A stretch of 64,000 nucleotides of DNA. Origin: Pseudomonas bubulae (GTDB taxonomy: Bacteria > Pseudomonadota > Gammaproteobacteria > Pseudomonadales > Pseudomonadaceae). The DNA lies in contig NZ_UYJA01000001.1 in NCBI RefSeq assembly GCF_900618535.1, positions 992,001 through 1,056,000 on the forward strand, in the 5' to 3' direction. The first letter of the stretch is position 1; every line of letters starts with the position of its first letter. Of the stretch, positions 1 through 8,502 are shown in pieces. The position numbers and the translations under genes are program-made. The notes beneath the pieces are model-generated. The model was not told the DNA's origin. It did no database searches and saw only the letters and a program-made list of their open reading frames with translations.

Positions 1-595
1 TGATGTCATCCCCCACATCACCCAGGTCCTCCAGCCCGCCCATGGCTGCAACAGTATCGAAGAGCCCGATAAACTCGATGCTGCACTTGAAGTCAGAAGC
101 CAGCGCAAACTGCTGCGTGAAGGCCGTGGCATGCACCTGGTTGGCAAAGTGGCGGGCTGCGGCAGCGCCGCGGCTGAAGCCAAAAAGGTCAAGTTGCAGA
201 CGGCTCAGGGCATTGGCGGGAGCCAGCCGTAGAAATTGCGCCAGACATTGGCTCAGTTGCTCCAGGGCCTCATCGGCCTTGCCCAGCACCCCGGTGCGCC
301 CACGGCCATAGGTCAGGCCCGGGAAGGAGGTATCAACTGCCCCTGTGGTTGTGCCAATACCGCCGACGTAGAGCGAAGTCAGCGCCTGTGCATCCTTGAA
401 CGTCGTTTGCACAGGGTAGTGCCGGTGCAGGCGGGCGATATTGGTGGGTTCACCGGCATAACTGCTGCCGGGTTCGACCTTGAGGCCCCGGGCCTGGCGC
501 TCGCGGCCCGAGAGGATATTGAACTGGTTATTGGCCGTGCCATCAAAAAAAATACCGACACGCAATACATACCCCGTATTGCTTGAGTGACTCAT
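1..595 (-). CDS. DUF2235 (Tle1-like) alpha/beta hydrolase, 3' part outside window
   Basis: The reverse strand is open from an ATG at 595 to the window edge, giving 198 codons of the N-terminal part. The translation begins MSHSSNTGYVLRVGIFFDGT and carries the DUF2235 hallmarks: an early GIFFDGTANN block, a GIGTT segment, the nucleophile elbow LFGFSRGAAAARHF (GxSxG) and the FIGLFDTVAA block. DUF2235 proteins are phospholipase-like hydrolases, and many are type VI secretion lipase effectors (Tle1) that damage membranes of rival cells. There is no signal peptide, as expected for a T6SS cargo. The gene continues to the left, so neither its C-terminal domain nor an adjacent vgrG or immunity gene can be seen. 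Family assignment is firm; the effector role is inference. Confidence 0.82.
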   Translation of the reverse strand, partial: MSHSSNTGYVLRVGIFFDGTANNQFNILSGRERQARGLKVEPGSSYAGEPTNIARLHRHYPVQTTFKDAQALTSLYVGGIGTTTGAVDTSFPGLTYGRGRTGVLGKADEALEQLSQCLAQFLRLAPANALSRLQLDLFGFSRGAAAARHFANQVHATAFTQQFALASDFKCSIEFIGLFDTVAAMGGLEDLGDVGDDI

Positions 596-782
596 GACAC
601 TGGCCCTCGTTCTTTTCAGCTTCGCGTGGAAACGCCGTGCCAAATATAAAGGGGCATGACCAAAACACTCAGCTCAACGTCAGGTTTAAATTTTTACGGG
701 GAATTACAACAGAGGCCAGGGCGACAGCGCGGACGGCTGCGCAGCCCAAGCTACCGGAACCGCAGGACACGGCTCCGGCAAG

Positions 783-802
783 GTCAAGCCTTCAGGCTTG
801 AC
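783..802 (-). terminator. Hairpin spanning the stop codon of the DksA-like gene
   Basis: A perfect 8-bp stem (GTCAAGCC/GGCTTGAC) has a 4-nt loop, and the TGA stop of the DksA-like gene lies in that loop. There is no strong U-run behind it on the minus strand, so it may stabilise the mRNA end or be a weak terminator. Confidence 0.4.
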
Positions 803-1196
803 GCTGATGCTTGTCGATTTGCTCGTGACGCTCTTGAGCTTCGATGCAGTACTTGGTGGTAGGGCTGATCAGCAGGCGCTTGAGGCCAATTGCATCGCCA
901 CTGTCATCACACCAGCCGAAGCTGTCATCCTTGATACGTTCCAGCGCCTGTTCGAGCTGGGGCAGCATGCGCTGATCACGGTCGATGGCGTTCACCAGCC
1001 AGGTGCGCTCTTCTTCAACCGAAGCAGCGTCGGCCGGGTCAGCCGGAGTGTCCAGGCTCTCGATCGCGATGCGGTTCTGCTCGATACGCTCGTGGGTTTC
1101 GACCTTCATGTTTTGCAGCAACTCGCTGAAAAAAGCATGTTGCTCGGCATTCATGTAGTCATCCGCCGGCATGGCCAGCAACTTATCCTTTGTCAT
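792..1196 (-). CDS. DksA/TraR-family protein with degenerate zinc finger (DksA2-like)
   Basis: This 134-residue protein belongs to the DksA/TraR family. These proteins insert a coiled coil into the RNA polymerase secondary channel and, with ppGpp, retune transcription. The N-terminal two thirds is strongly helical and acidic. The C-terminal finger reads WCDDS...17 residues...YCIEA. The first Cys of each CxxC pair is kept, while the second is Ser and Ala, so a canonical four-Cys zinc site is absent. Length and finger resemble DksA2 of P. aeruginosa, which works without zinc. There DksA2 sits in a Zur-controlled locus; no such neighbours are visible here. The start at 1196 (MTKDKLLAMP) fits the family better than an upstream in-frame ATG at 1223, which would add MHVFFIEKS. 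Confidence 0.85.
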   Translation of the reverse strand: MTKDKLLAMPADDYMNAEQHAFFSELLQNMKVETHERIEQNRIAIESLDTPADPADAASVEEERTWLVNAIDRDQRMLPQLEQALERIKDDSFGWCDDSGDAIGLKRLLISPTTKYCIEAQERHEQIDKHQRQA

Positions 1197-1223
1197 TGAT
1201 TTCTCTATAAAAAATACGTGCAT

Positions 1224-1838
1224 TAAGGCGAATTAGGGAGCGTTCTGACCGATCTTCATCCCAACCAGTTAGGTGCCATCTATTTCAAGCGCCACCCGGC
1301 ACTCAATTTACGAGGGGCGGCAGTCTAAGGCCGAGTTATCGACTCAGCAACTGAAAACACACCTATTTGTCCAGCAAAACCTGGAAAGTGACGAAAAACG
1401 TGCTCAGCGGGGCTAATGGAGTGCGTTTATAGCAAGAAATTCAATGCGCAGGCTGAAAATCCCCTGCCAGGTGCGATGACCCACAGCTGGTGGGTCATCT
1501 CTATATTGTTAAGGGCGAGACCCGCGCACCCGAACCGGGCACGCCGATAAAACCGCGAAATGCCCTGCTCGTAATAAAAGAACCACTGGCCAATACAGCC
1601 CTGCCGTGTGCAACCAGATCGAGCGACGTTTAGTAAGCAATGGGGTGCATGAGCGCGTATTGGGCCAACTTTTCATGGCTGGCTCGCCCGGGAAACCGGG
1701 CAGCCATGCCCAGGTAATGCTCCACCCCACCAAACATCAATTTAAATGCACTTAACCATCATTATTATGCATTTGCGTATTGGTTAACGGCTGGGCAGAC
1801 TGCTCGCGTTCCTCCCCCAGATGAAGGAACATTTTCAA
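1224..1838. other. Intergenic region with hairpins, no convincing gene
   Basis: About 680 bases separate the DksA-like gene from the HPP gene, and no credible protein was found. The stretch holds a perfect 10-bp hairpin at 1475-1499 (GATGACCCAC, loop AGCTG, GTGGGTCATC), a GNRA-capped hairpin at 1686-1701 (GCCCGG GAAA CCGGGC), and ends in a terminator-like hairpin on the plus strand (separate entry). A small reading frame on the minus strand (1509-1733) has no recognisable features. Confidence 0.5.
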
Positions 1839-1872
1839 GGGCTTGCCGGTTAACCCGCCAGGCCCTTTTTTT
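1839..1872 (+). terminator. Rho-independent terminator upstream of the HPP gene
   Basis: The arms GGGCTTGCCGG (1839-1849) and CCGCCAGGCCC (1855-1865) pair with one G-U and one mismatch, followed by seven T. It lies on the plus strand 35 bp before the HPP start, where no plus-strand gene precedes it. It therefore ends either a short non-coding transcript or an attenuated leader. Confidence 0.6.
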
Positions 1873-1907
1873 ACCTTCCTGCTTCACAAAACCGGATTTA
1901 CCTGACC

Positions 1908-2624
1908 ATGCAAACCCGCTGGATCAGCCGCCTATTGCCTGCGGCTACGAACACCCGCCCCACCGAATGGAGCCGTGCCGCCATTGGCGTGTCCCTTGGC
2001 ACACTATTCAGTGTGTGGTTCTGCAGCCTGTTCTATGGCCTGCCCGTGGCCATGCACCTGATCGGCCCGTTGGGCGCTTCGGCCATTTTGCTGTTTGCCG
2101 TGTCCTCGGGTGCACTGGCGCAACCCTGGTCGATTGTCGGCGGCTATCTGTGCGCCACGGTCGTGTCGCTGGGGGTCGTGCATTTTCTTGGCCGCAGCCT
2201 CGACAGCGCGTGCCTGGCCGTAGGTCTGGCAATGATCAGCATGTGCCTGCTGCGCTGCCTGCACCCGCCTGCAGGTGCACTGGCGCTGCTGGTGGTACTG
2301 GCCGACCCGGACAGTGCCAGTCTTGGCTGGGGCATGCTTGCACCGGTGATGCTCGGCGCAGTGTGCATGCTGCTCGCGGCGCTGGCCTATAACAACCTGA
2401 CCCGCGTGCGTTACCCGAAAAAACCGTCCGAGCCGAGCCCTGCGGCCAGCACCGATCAGGCACCGATCAATCCGGGCATCAGTGCTGAAGATTTGCACCA
2501 TGCGTTGCAGCAAATGGACGCATTTATCGACGTTACCCCCGAAGATCTCGAAGAGTTGATTCGAGCCAGCGAGCTGCATGCGCGCCGGCGCAGTATCGGT
2601 GAAGTGTTCAGCCAGAACCGTTGA
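1908..2624 (+). CDS. HPP family membrane protein (short form)
   Basis: This 238-residue membrane protein has about five hydrophobic segments between residues 20 and 165. It contains the signature RCLHPPAGALAL, with the His-Pro-Pro that names the HPP family; some relatives transport nitrite in chloroplasts. The C-terminal tail after about residue 170 is hydrophilic and contains DVTPEDLEELIRASE. In longer family members this kind of linker leads into paired CBS domains. Here the protein stops about 30 residues later, so it is a short form without CBS domains. The transported substrate is unknown. No strong ribosome-binding site is seen before the ATG. Confidence 0.8.
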   Translation: MQTRWISRLLPAATNTRPTEWSRAAIGVSLGTLFSVWFCSLFYGLPVAMHLIGPLGASAILLFAVSSGALAQPWSIVGGYLCATVVSLGVVHFLGRSLDSACLAVGLAMISMCLLRCLHPPAGALALLVVLADPDSASLGWGMLAPVMLGAVCMLLAALAYNNLTRVRYPKKPSEPSPAASTDQAPINPGISAEDLHHALQQMDAFIDVTPEDLEELIRASELHARRRSIGEVFSQNR

Positions 2625-2766
2625 GCCTGGGGCGCTGCCTGCCCTGCTTGCCCTGTATCGATAAGCGCCCAACTCCTGCTAGGGTTAACGAGGTAACCTG
2701 GGCGGCAGACATGCTTGAGTGCCTGATCACCCGGATTCCGCCATCCGACAGTGATCAAGGCTCGCA

Positions 2767-3822
2767 ATGCTCAAAACCATTGAAAATGAGATCTCGAAAC
2801 AGGCCGCCCCGCCCGCCTTGCAAGCTGAATTTGCCCAACATGATTTCGAAAAGCTGCGCAATTTTTGCAGCCTGACCTATATCACCAGCATTGCTATCTG
2901 GTTACTGTTCAACCTGATTGTCAGCACCAAGGGCGGCCAGGGGTTTACCGGCCTGTCCCTGCTGTTTATCAGCGTCATGGTGGGGTTGACCATTATTCTG
3001 GGCTTTGTCGGCAATTACCGGCACTTCGATGTACTCAATACGGTTTTCGTAGCCATCATCACACTCGGTTTGCGCCTGATCATTTTCGGCCTGCCAGCCG
3101 AGACCCAGCCGATCTGGCTGGCACTCGCCACCTCAAGCATTCTTTATAGCGCGTCGGTGCTGCCGCTCAGCCGCTGGGCGTTTCTCGCCGTTGCCGCCAT
3201 CAGCTGTGTCACCCTCAACCCTTTCCTGATGGCCGATGTCTCGGTCATGGATCTGCGCGGCTTGCTGATCCTCTGCTACTTCACCTTTTTGTGCAGCCTG
3301 ACCACCTACAGTTTTTTCAAGCTGCGCCGGATCAAGCTGCACAATTACACCATGTCCAAGTTACTGGTGGCCCAGGCCTACATCGATGCCCTGACCGAGA
3401 TCCCCAACCGGCGCTCTTTCATGCTTCAGGCCGGGCATGTACTGCTGACCCGCCCCAGGGAGCACGACCACTATCTGGCGATGATCGATATCGACAATTT
3501 CAAGAAGGTCAACGACCAGTACGGCCATGATATTGGCGATGAGGTGCTCAAGCGTACGGCCGCCAGCATCAAGGCAGTGATGGCTGATTTTGCGTACGCA
3601 CGGCTGGGTGGTGAGGAGTTTGCCGTGTACCTGCCCGGCGTGCGCCGCGAAGACGTCGAAGTACTGGCGCAGAGTCTGTGTCGCCGGGTGCGTGAAGATC
3701 CCGACGCACACCCCGTGACCATCAGTATCGGCCTGGCCCGGGTCGAAGAGGAAGACACCCTCAACCAGGCGCTGTACGGCTCCAAGCATGACGGCAAGGA
3801 CAGGTTTACGTTTTATTCGTGA
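2767..3822 (+). CDS. Diguanylate cyclase with multi-TM sensor (GGDEF)
   Basis: This 351-residue protein has a hydrophobic N-terminal half (roughly residues 35-190, about six membrane segments) and a C-terminal GGDEF domain (about 205-350). The domain begins with DALTEIPNRRSF, has the metal-binding AMIDIDNFKKVND and the active-site loop ARLGGEEF. It should synthesise cyclic di-GMP at the inner membrane in response to an unknown signal. The positions where the inhibitory RxxD I-site would sit (about five residues before GGEEF) lack the motif, so classical product inhibition is not expected. AAGG lies before the ATG. It is probably monocistronic. Confidence 0.9.
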   Translation: MLKTIENEISKQAAPPALQAEFAQHDFEKLRNFCSLTYITSIAIWLLFNLIVSTKGGQGFTGLSLLFISVMVGLTIILGFVGNYRHFDVLNTVFVAIITLGLRLIIFGLPAETQPIWLALATSSILYSASVLPLSRWAFLAVAAISCVTLNPFLMADVSVMDLRGLLILCYFTFLCSLTTYSFFKLRRIKLHNYTMSKLLVAQAYIDALTEIPNRRSFMLQAGHVLLTRPREHDHYLAMIDIDNFKKVNDQYGHDIGDEVLKRTAASIKAVMADFAYARLGGEEFAVYLPGVRREDVEVLAQSLCRRVREDPDAHPVTISIGLARVEEEDTLNQALYGSKHDGKDRFTFYS

Positions 3823-3887
3823 GCGGCTGGCAGATCGGGGGATATAGCGTAATTCGGCGAGCTGGCCGTATTGAGCCGGATCAAAAG

Positions 3888-3958
3888 CCCCTCACCCTGG
3901 CCCTCTCCCAGAGGGAGAGGGAACCAAGAGCAAAAGCGGATCAAGCTGGGGTGAGGGG
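3888..3958. repeat. Dispersed palindromic repeat, CCCTCACCC family
   Basis: CCCCTCACCCTGGCCCTCTCCC is followed by a short hairpin and closes with GGGGTGAGGGG. A second copy is at 38577-38620. Both copies lie in spacers at gene ends and may act as transcription terminators. Confidence 0.7.
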
Positions 3959-3964
3959 TCTGCG

Positions 3965-5398
3965 TCAGTCGCTCAACTCGGTATTGCCATCCCAGCCGCC
4001 ACCCAGCGCCGCAATCAGTTGCACACTGGCAATCAGACGGCTCTGCAGCAAGTTAAGTACGCTGCGCTCGGTGCTCAGGGCTGTTGTTTGCACCGAAACC
4101 ACGTCCAGGTAAGCAATCAAGCCCGCCTTGTACTGGTTACTGGTCAGGCGCAACGACTCGCGGGCCGACTCCAGTGCCTGCTCCTGTACCACCGACTCAT
4201 CGCCCAGGACCTTCAACTGCACCATGTAGTTTTCCACTTCCCGCAGACCGTCGAGCACGGTCTGGCGATACTTGGCCACCGTCTGGTCATACACGGCTTC
4301 ATTGCGATCGACTTCTGCCGAGCGCTGGCCACCATCGAACAACGGCAGGGAGATTTTCGGCCCCACCGACCAGAAGCGGTTGGGCACGCTGATCCAGTCC
4401 TGATACTGACTGCTGCTGTAGCCACCCGACAGGCTCAAACTGAAATCGGGGTAGTAAGCCGCCTTGGCTACGCCAATGTTGGCGTTGGCAGCAATCACCG
4501 AGCGCTCCGCCGAAGCGATGTCAGGACGCCGCTCCAGCAGTTGCGAAGGCAGGCTGACCGGGATCTGCGGCAACTTGGGTACGTTTTTAATTTCCGCCAG
4601 GTTGAACCCTGCTGGTGCTTGACCGGTGAGCACCGCTATTGCGTTTTCAAATTGCGCCCGCTGCCAGATCAGGTCGATCAGGCTGGCCTGGGTATTGCGC
4701 AACTGGGTTTGCGCCTGAGCCACCGCATCCTTGCCGGAAATTCCCGCACGGTACTGGTTTTCGCTCATTTTCAGTGAACGTTGATAGGCCTCGACCGTGG
4801 CTTCGAGCAAACGCTTCTGCTCATCGATCACCCGCAATTGCAGGTAGTTCTGCACCAGCTCCGACTGCTGGCTCAGGCGCATCGCCGCGAGGTCGGCCAG
4901 GCTGGCCTCGGCACTCGCCTCGTTGGCTTCCAGACCACGGCGCAACTTGCCCCAAACGTCGGCCTCCCAGCTCACCCCGACCTGGGCATTCAAGGTGTCC
5001 CGTATGCCGCTGCTGGAGCTGGTCAGGCTGGAGTTTGAGCTGCCGGTGCCCTGGCTGGAACGGGTCTTGCCCACGCTAAGGTCGGCGCTGGGCAGGAACG
5101 CCCCGCGCGCACTGCGCACCAAGGCCTGGGCCTGACGGAACTGGGCTTCAGACTGCGCAACGCTCTGGTTGGCACTGTTGAGTTTGTCGACCAGCGCATT
5201 GAGCTGCGGGTCGCCATACAGCTCCCACCAGGCACCTCGGGCCAGTGAGTCGCTCGGATTGGCCTGGGTCCAGCCGGCTGCCTGCTTGTACTCAAGGGGC
5301 GCCGCCGTTTGCGGGCGCTGGTAGTCCGGGCCGATGGCACAGCCGCTAAGCAGCGCAACGGACAACGCCGGGGCAAGGAAAAACGAACGAGAGGTCAT
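3965..5398 (-). CDS. opmB: Outer-membrane channel lipoprotein of the MuxABC pump (OpmB)
   Basis: This 477-residue outer-membrane factor of the NodT/TolC family is the last gene of the mux operon. It has a type II signal with lipobox LLSGC (Cys20) followed by AIGPDYQRP, typical of RND outer-membrane lipoproteins. Two repeated halves carry the conserved LLERRPDIASAERSV and LPLFDGGQR motifs. It forms the trimeric duct through which MuxABC expels drugs. The start overlaps the end of muxC by 4 bp (ATGA), indicating translational coupling. The OpmB name rests on gene order and partner identity (compare PA2525-PA2528 of P. aeruginosa). Confidence 0.9.
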   Translation of the reverse strand: MTSRSFFLAPALSVALLSGCAIGPDYQRPQTAAPLEYKQAAGWTQANPSDSLARGAWWELYGDPQLNALVDKLNSANQSVAQSEAQFRQAQALVRSARGAFLPSADLSVGKTRSSQGTGSSNSSLTSSSSGIRDTLNAQVGVSWEADVWGKLRRGLEANEASAEASLADLAAMRLSQQSELVQNYLQLRVIDEQKRLLEATVEAYQRSLKMSENQYRAGISGKDAVAQAQTQLRNTQASLIDLIWQRAQFENAIAVLTGQAPAGFNLAEIKNVPKLPQIPVSLPSQLLERRPDIASAERSVIAANANIGVAKAAYYPDFSLSLSGGYSSSQYQDWISVPNRFWSVGPKISLPLFDGGQRSAEVDRNEAVYDQTVAKYRQTVLDGLREVENYMVQLKVLGDESVVQEQALESARESLRLTSNQYKAGLIAYLDVVSVQTTALSTERSVLNLLQSRLIASVQLIAALGGGWDGNTELSD

Positions 5399-8300
5399 AG
5401 CGGAGTTTCCAGAGCAGCATCAGTGCGCACGCCGCGCCATTTGTTGAAGCGATGGCGCAGACGGTCGAGATAGAGGTAAACCACAGGCGTGGTGTAAAGG
5501 GTCAGAATCTGGCTGAAGATCAGCCCGCCGATAATGGTCAGGCCCAGGGGCTGGCGCATTTCCGCGCCTTCGGCGCTGCTCAGCATCAGTGGCAAGGCAC
5601 CGAGAATGGCCGCCAGGGTGGTCATCAGGATCGGCCTTAAACGTTGCAGGCAGGCACTGCGGATCGACGCTTGCGGGTCGAGGCCCGAATGACGTTCCAG
5701 TTGCAGGGCAAGATCGATCATCAAAATCGCGTTTTTCTTTACCACACCAATCAACAGGAACAGCCCCAGCAGTGAAATCAGGCTGAACTCCCCGCCCGTG
5801 AGGTAAATGCTCAACAACGCACCAACACCGGCAGACGGCAAGGTCGACAGAATGGTCAACGGGTGGATGTAACTCTCATAGAGAATCCCCAGTACCAGGT
5901 ACACCGCTACCAAGGCGCCAAGAATCATGAACGGCTGGCTTTTTTGCGTGGCGGCAAAAGCATCGCCCGTACCGGCCATTTTCACGATCACTTCTTCCGG
6001 CAGACCGAGCTTGGCCACCGCCCGTTCAATGGCTGCCGTACCCTGCTCCAGGGTGACACCGGGGGCCAGGTCGAACGCAATGCTCTCCGAGGCGAACTGG
6101 CCCTCGTGGGATACCCGGTCGTTCTGCAGGCTGTTCTCATAGTGGGCAATGGTCGACAGCGGAATACGCTGGCCATCGGCGGTTATCACCTGCACCTGAT
6201 TCAGGGTTTCGGGGTCCTGGGCGTACTTGGGGTTGACCTCCATCACCACCTGATACTGGTTCAGGCTGTCGTAGATAGTGGAAATCTGCCGCTGGCTGTA
6301 GGCGTTATTGAGCACGGCAGTGACCATGTCCATATCCACCCCCAGGCGCTTGGCCTGGTCGCGATCAACCACCAGGGTCACCTGCTGGGCACCGCGGCCT
6401 TCACGGGCATCGATAGCGGTCAGCTCAGGCAATGCCTTGAACGCGGCCACCACTTTTGGATACCAGGTGCGCAACTCGCCCAGATCGCCGCTTTGCAGGA
6501 TGTAGGAGTACTGCGAACTGGTCTGGTCACGCCCACCGCCAAACTGCAGGTCCTGGTCAGCCATCAGCATCAGGCGGCCGCCGGGCACTTTGGGCATGCT
6601 CTCGCGCAGCCGTTCGATGACCTTTTGCGCCGACACCTTGCGCTCCGAGATCGGCTTGAGACGCACGATCATAAAGGCGTTGTTGGTGCCGCCATTGCCG
6701 CCAATAAAACCGGCAACGCTTTCTACTGCCGGGTCTGCCAGCACAGCCTTGCGGAAGATTTCCATTTTCGGCTGCATCACGCTGAACGACAGGCCGTCGT
6801 CGCCACGCACAAAACCGATCAGTTGCCCGGTGTCCTGTTGCGGCATAAAGGTTTTCGGCACCACCACATACAGCGCCACGTTGACCCCAATGGTCACCAG
6901 CAGGCTGAGCAATGCCAGGCGCTTGTGCCGCAGCACCCAGTCCAGGCTGCGTGCATAGCCGCTGACCATGCGCTGGTTAAGGCGGATGCTCCAGCGCTGC
7001 ATGGCGTTTTCCGTGCCCGGCACATGGGGTTTTAGCCAGCGTGCGCAAAGCATGGGCGTGAGGGTCAGGGACACCACCAGCGACACCACGATCGAAGCGG
7101 CCAGGGTGATGGAAAACTCGCGGAACAAGCTCTCGACAATCCCGCCCATAAACAGGATCGAGAGGAACACTGCCACCAGTGACACGTTCATCGAGAGCAG
7201 GGTAAAACCGACTTCCTTGGCCCCCAGCATGGCCGCTTTCATGGGCGCCACACCGGCGTCGATATGCCGCGAGATGTTCTCCAGCACCACGATAGCGTCG
7301 TCCACCACCAGCCCGGTGGCCAAAATCAGCGCCATCAGCGACAGGTTGTTCAGCGAGAAGCCGTAGAGGTACATGATGGCAAAAGTGCCCACCAACGACA
7401 CCGGCACCGCCAGCGTCGGAATCAGCGAAGCGCGGAAATTGCCGAGGAACAGGAACACCACCAGAATCACCAGCGCCACGGCGATCAGCAGGGTCATTTC
7501 GGCCTCGTGCAGCGTAGCCTTGATCACCGGTGAACGGTCCATGGCCAGGTTCAGCTGCACGCTTGCCGGCAGCACCGCCTGCAAGGCCGGCAACTGGGCC
7601 TTGATCGCGTTCACGGTCTCGATGATATTGGCCCCGGCCTGGCGGTTGACCACCAGCAGCACCGCCGCATCGTTATTGAAAAAACCGCTGTTGTAACGGT
7701 CTTCAACACTGTCCTTGACCTTGGCCACATGGCTCAGGCGCAGCGCCGCGCCATCCTGGTAACGGATGATCAGCGGTTCGTAGTCCTTGGCCTTTTCCAG
7801 CTGGTCGTTGGCCTGGATCTGCCAGTTGCGCTCGCCATCGGACACTGCGCCCTTGGGCCGGCGCACGTTGGCATTGGCAATGGTGTTGCGCACGTCATCC
7901 AGCGAGACGCCGTACTGGTTGAGCAGTTGCGGTTCCAGCTCGATGCGCACGGCGGGCAGCGAGCTGCCGCCAATCTGCACTTCACCTACACCCGGCACCT
8001 GGGACAGGCTTTGCGAAAGAATGGTCGAGGCCAGGTCATAGAGCTGGCCCTTGGACAACACCTCGGAGGTCAGCGATAACACCATGATCGGTGCTTGCGA
8101 GGGGTTGATCTTCTTGTAGGTGGGCATGCTTTTCATGCCGCTGGGCAGCAGGTTGCGCGAGGCGTTGATCGCCGCCTGCACCTCCCGCGCCGCGCCGTTG
8201 ATGTCGCGGTCCTGATCGAACTGCAAAATCACCCGGGTCGAGCCCTGGCTTGAATTGCTGCTCATGGTATTGACCCCGGCAATCGCACCGAAGGCCCGCT

Positions 8301-8502
8301 CAAGCGGCGTGGCCACGGTAGATGCCATCACCTCGGGGCTGGCCCCGGGCAAACTGGCCGACACCACGATCACCGGGAAATCCATTTGCGGCAACGGCGA
8401 CACCGGCAGCAAACCAAAGCTCACCCCGCCCAGCAACATGATTGCCAGGCTCAGCAGCATGGTGGCTACCGGGCGTTTGATAAACGGGCCGGACAGGTTC
8501 AT
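5395..8502 (-). CDS. muxC: RND efflux permease MuxC (MdtC-like)
   Basis: This 1035-residue AcrB-superfamily inner-membrane permease has twelve membrane segments, two large periplasmic loops and internal duplication. It begins [20 protein letters not shown]. Residues [19 protein letters not shown] in TM4 carry the proton-relay Asp pair. It is the second of two different permeases encoded in tandem, a layout found only in MdtABC/MuxABC-type pumps, which work as heteromeric MuxB2-MuxC1 trimers. It overlaps muxB upstream and opmB downstream by 4 bp. Related pumps export novobiocin, aztreonam, macrolides and tetracycline in P. aeruginosa. Confidence 0.94.
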   Translation of the reverse strand: MNLSGPFIKRPVATMLLSLAIMLLGGVSFGLLPVSPLPQMDFPVIVVSASLPGASPEVMASTVATPLERAFGAIAGVNTMSSNSSQGSTRVILQFDQDRDINGAAREVQAAINASRNLLPSGMKSMPTYKKINPSQAPIMVLSLTSEVLSKGQLYDLASTILSQSLSQVPGVGEVQIGGSSLPAVRIELEPQLLNQYGVSLDDVRNTIANANVRRPKGAVSDGERNWQIQANDQLEKAKDYEPLIIRYQDGAALRLSHVAKVKDSVEDRYNSGFFNNDAAVLLVVNRQAGANIIETVNAIKAQLPALQAVLPASVQLNLAMDRSPVIKATLHEAEMTLLIAVALVILVVFLFLGNFRASLIPTLAVPVSLVGTFAIMYLYGFSLNNLSLMALILATGLVVDDAIVVLENISRHIDAGVAPMKAAMLGAKEVGFTLLSMNVSLVAVFLSILFMGGIVESLFREFSITLAASIVVSLVVSLTLTPMLCARWLKPHVPGTENAMQRWSIRLNQRMVSGYARSLDWVLRHKRLALLSLLVTIGVNVALYVVVPKTFMPQQDTGQLIGFVRGDDGLSFSVMQPKMEIFRKAVLADPAVESVAGFIGGNGGTNNAFMIVRLKPISERKVSAQKVIERLRESMPKVPGGRLMLMADQDLQFGGGRDQTSSQYSYILQSGDLGELRTWYPKVVAAFKALPELTAIDAREGRGAQQVTLVVDRDQAKRLGVDMDMVTAVLNNAYSQRQISTIYDSLNQYQVVMEVNPKYAQDPETLNQVQVITADGQRIPLSTIAHYENSLQNDRVSHEGQFASESIAFDLAPGVTLEQGTAAIERAVAKLGLPEEVIVKMAGTGDAFAATQKSQPFMILGALVAVYLVLGILYESYIHPLTILSTLPSAGVGALLSIYLTGGEFSLISLLGLFLLIGVVKKNAILMIDLALQLERHSGLDPQASIRSACLQRLRPILMTTLAAILGALPLMLSSAEGAEMRQPLGLTIIGGLIFSQILTLYTTPVVYLYLDRLRHRFNKWRGVRTDAALETPL

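Noticed and set aside
656..862. 68-codon plus-strand frame near the left end
   Set aside because: It has an Arg-rich composition, overlaps the 3' end of the DksA-like gene, and has no initiation signal.
1509..1733. 74-codon minus-strand frame in the 1.2-1.9 kb spacer
   Set aside because: There is no ribosome-binding site and no recognisable protein features, and it crosses a stable GNRA hairpin.
5863..7035. Long open frame antisense to muxC (about 390 codons)
   Set aside because: It mirrors the codon periodicity of a GC-rich gene on the other strand; the translation is His/Gln-rich and featureless. Similar shadows lie opposite muxB, muxA, the TonB receptor (22375-23682), glgA (31474-32940) and glgX.
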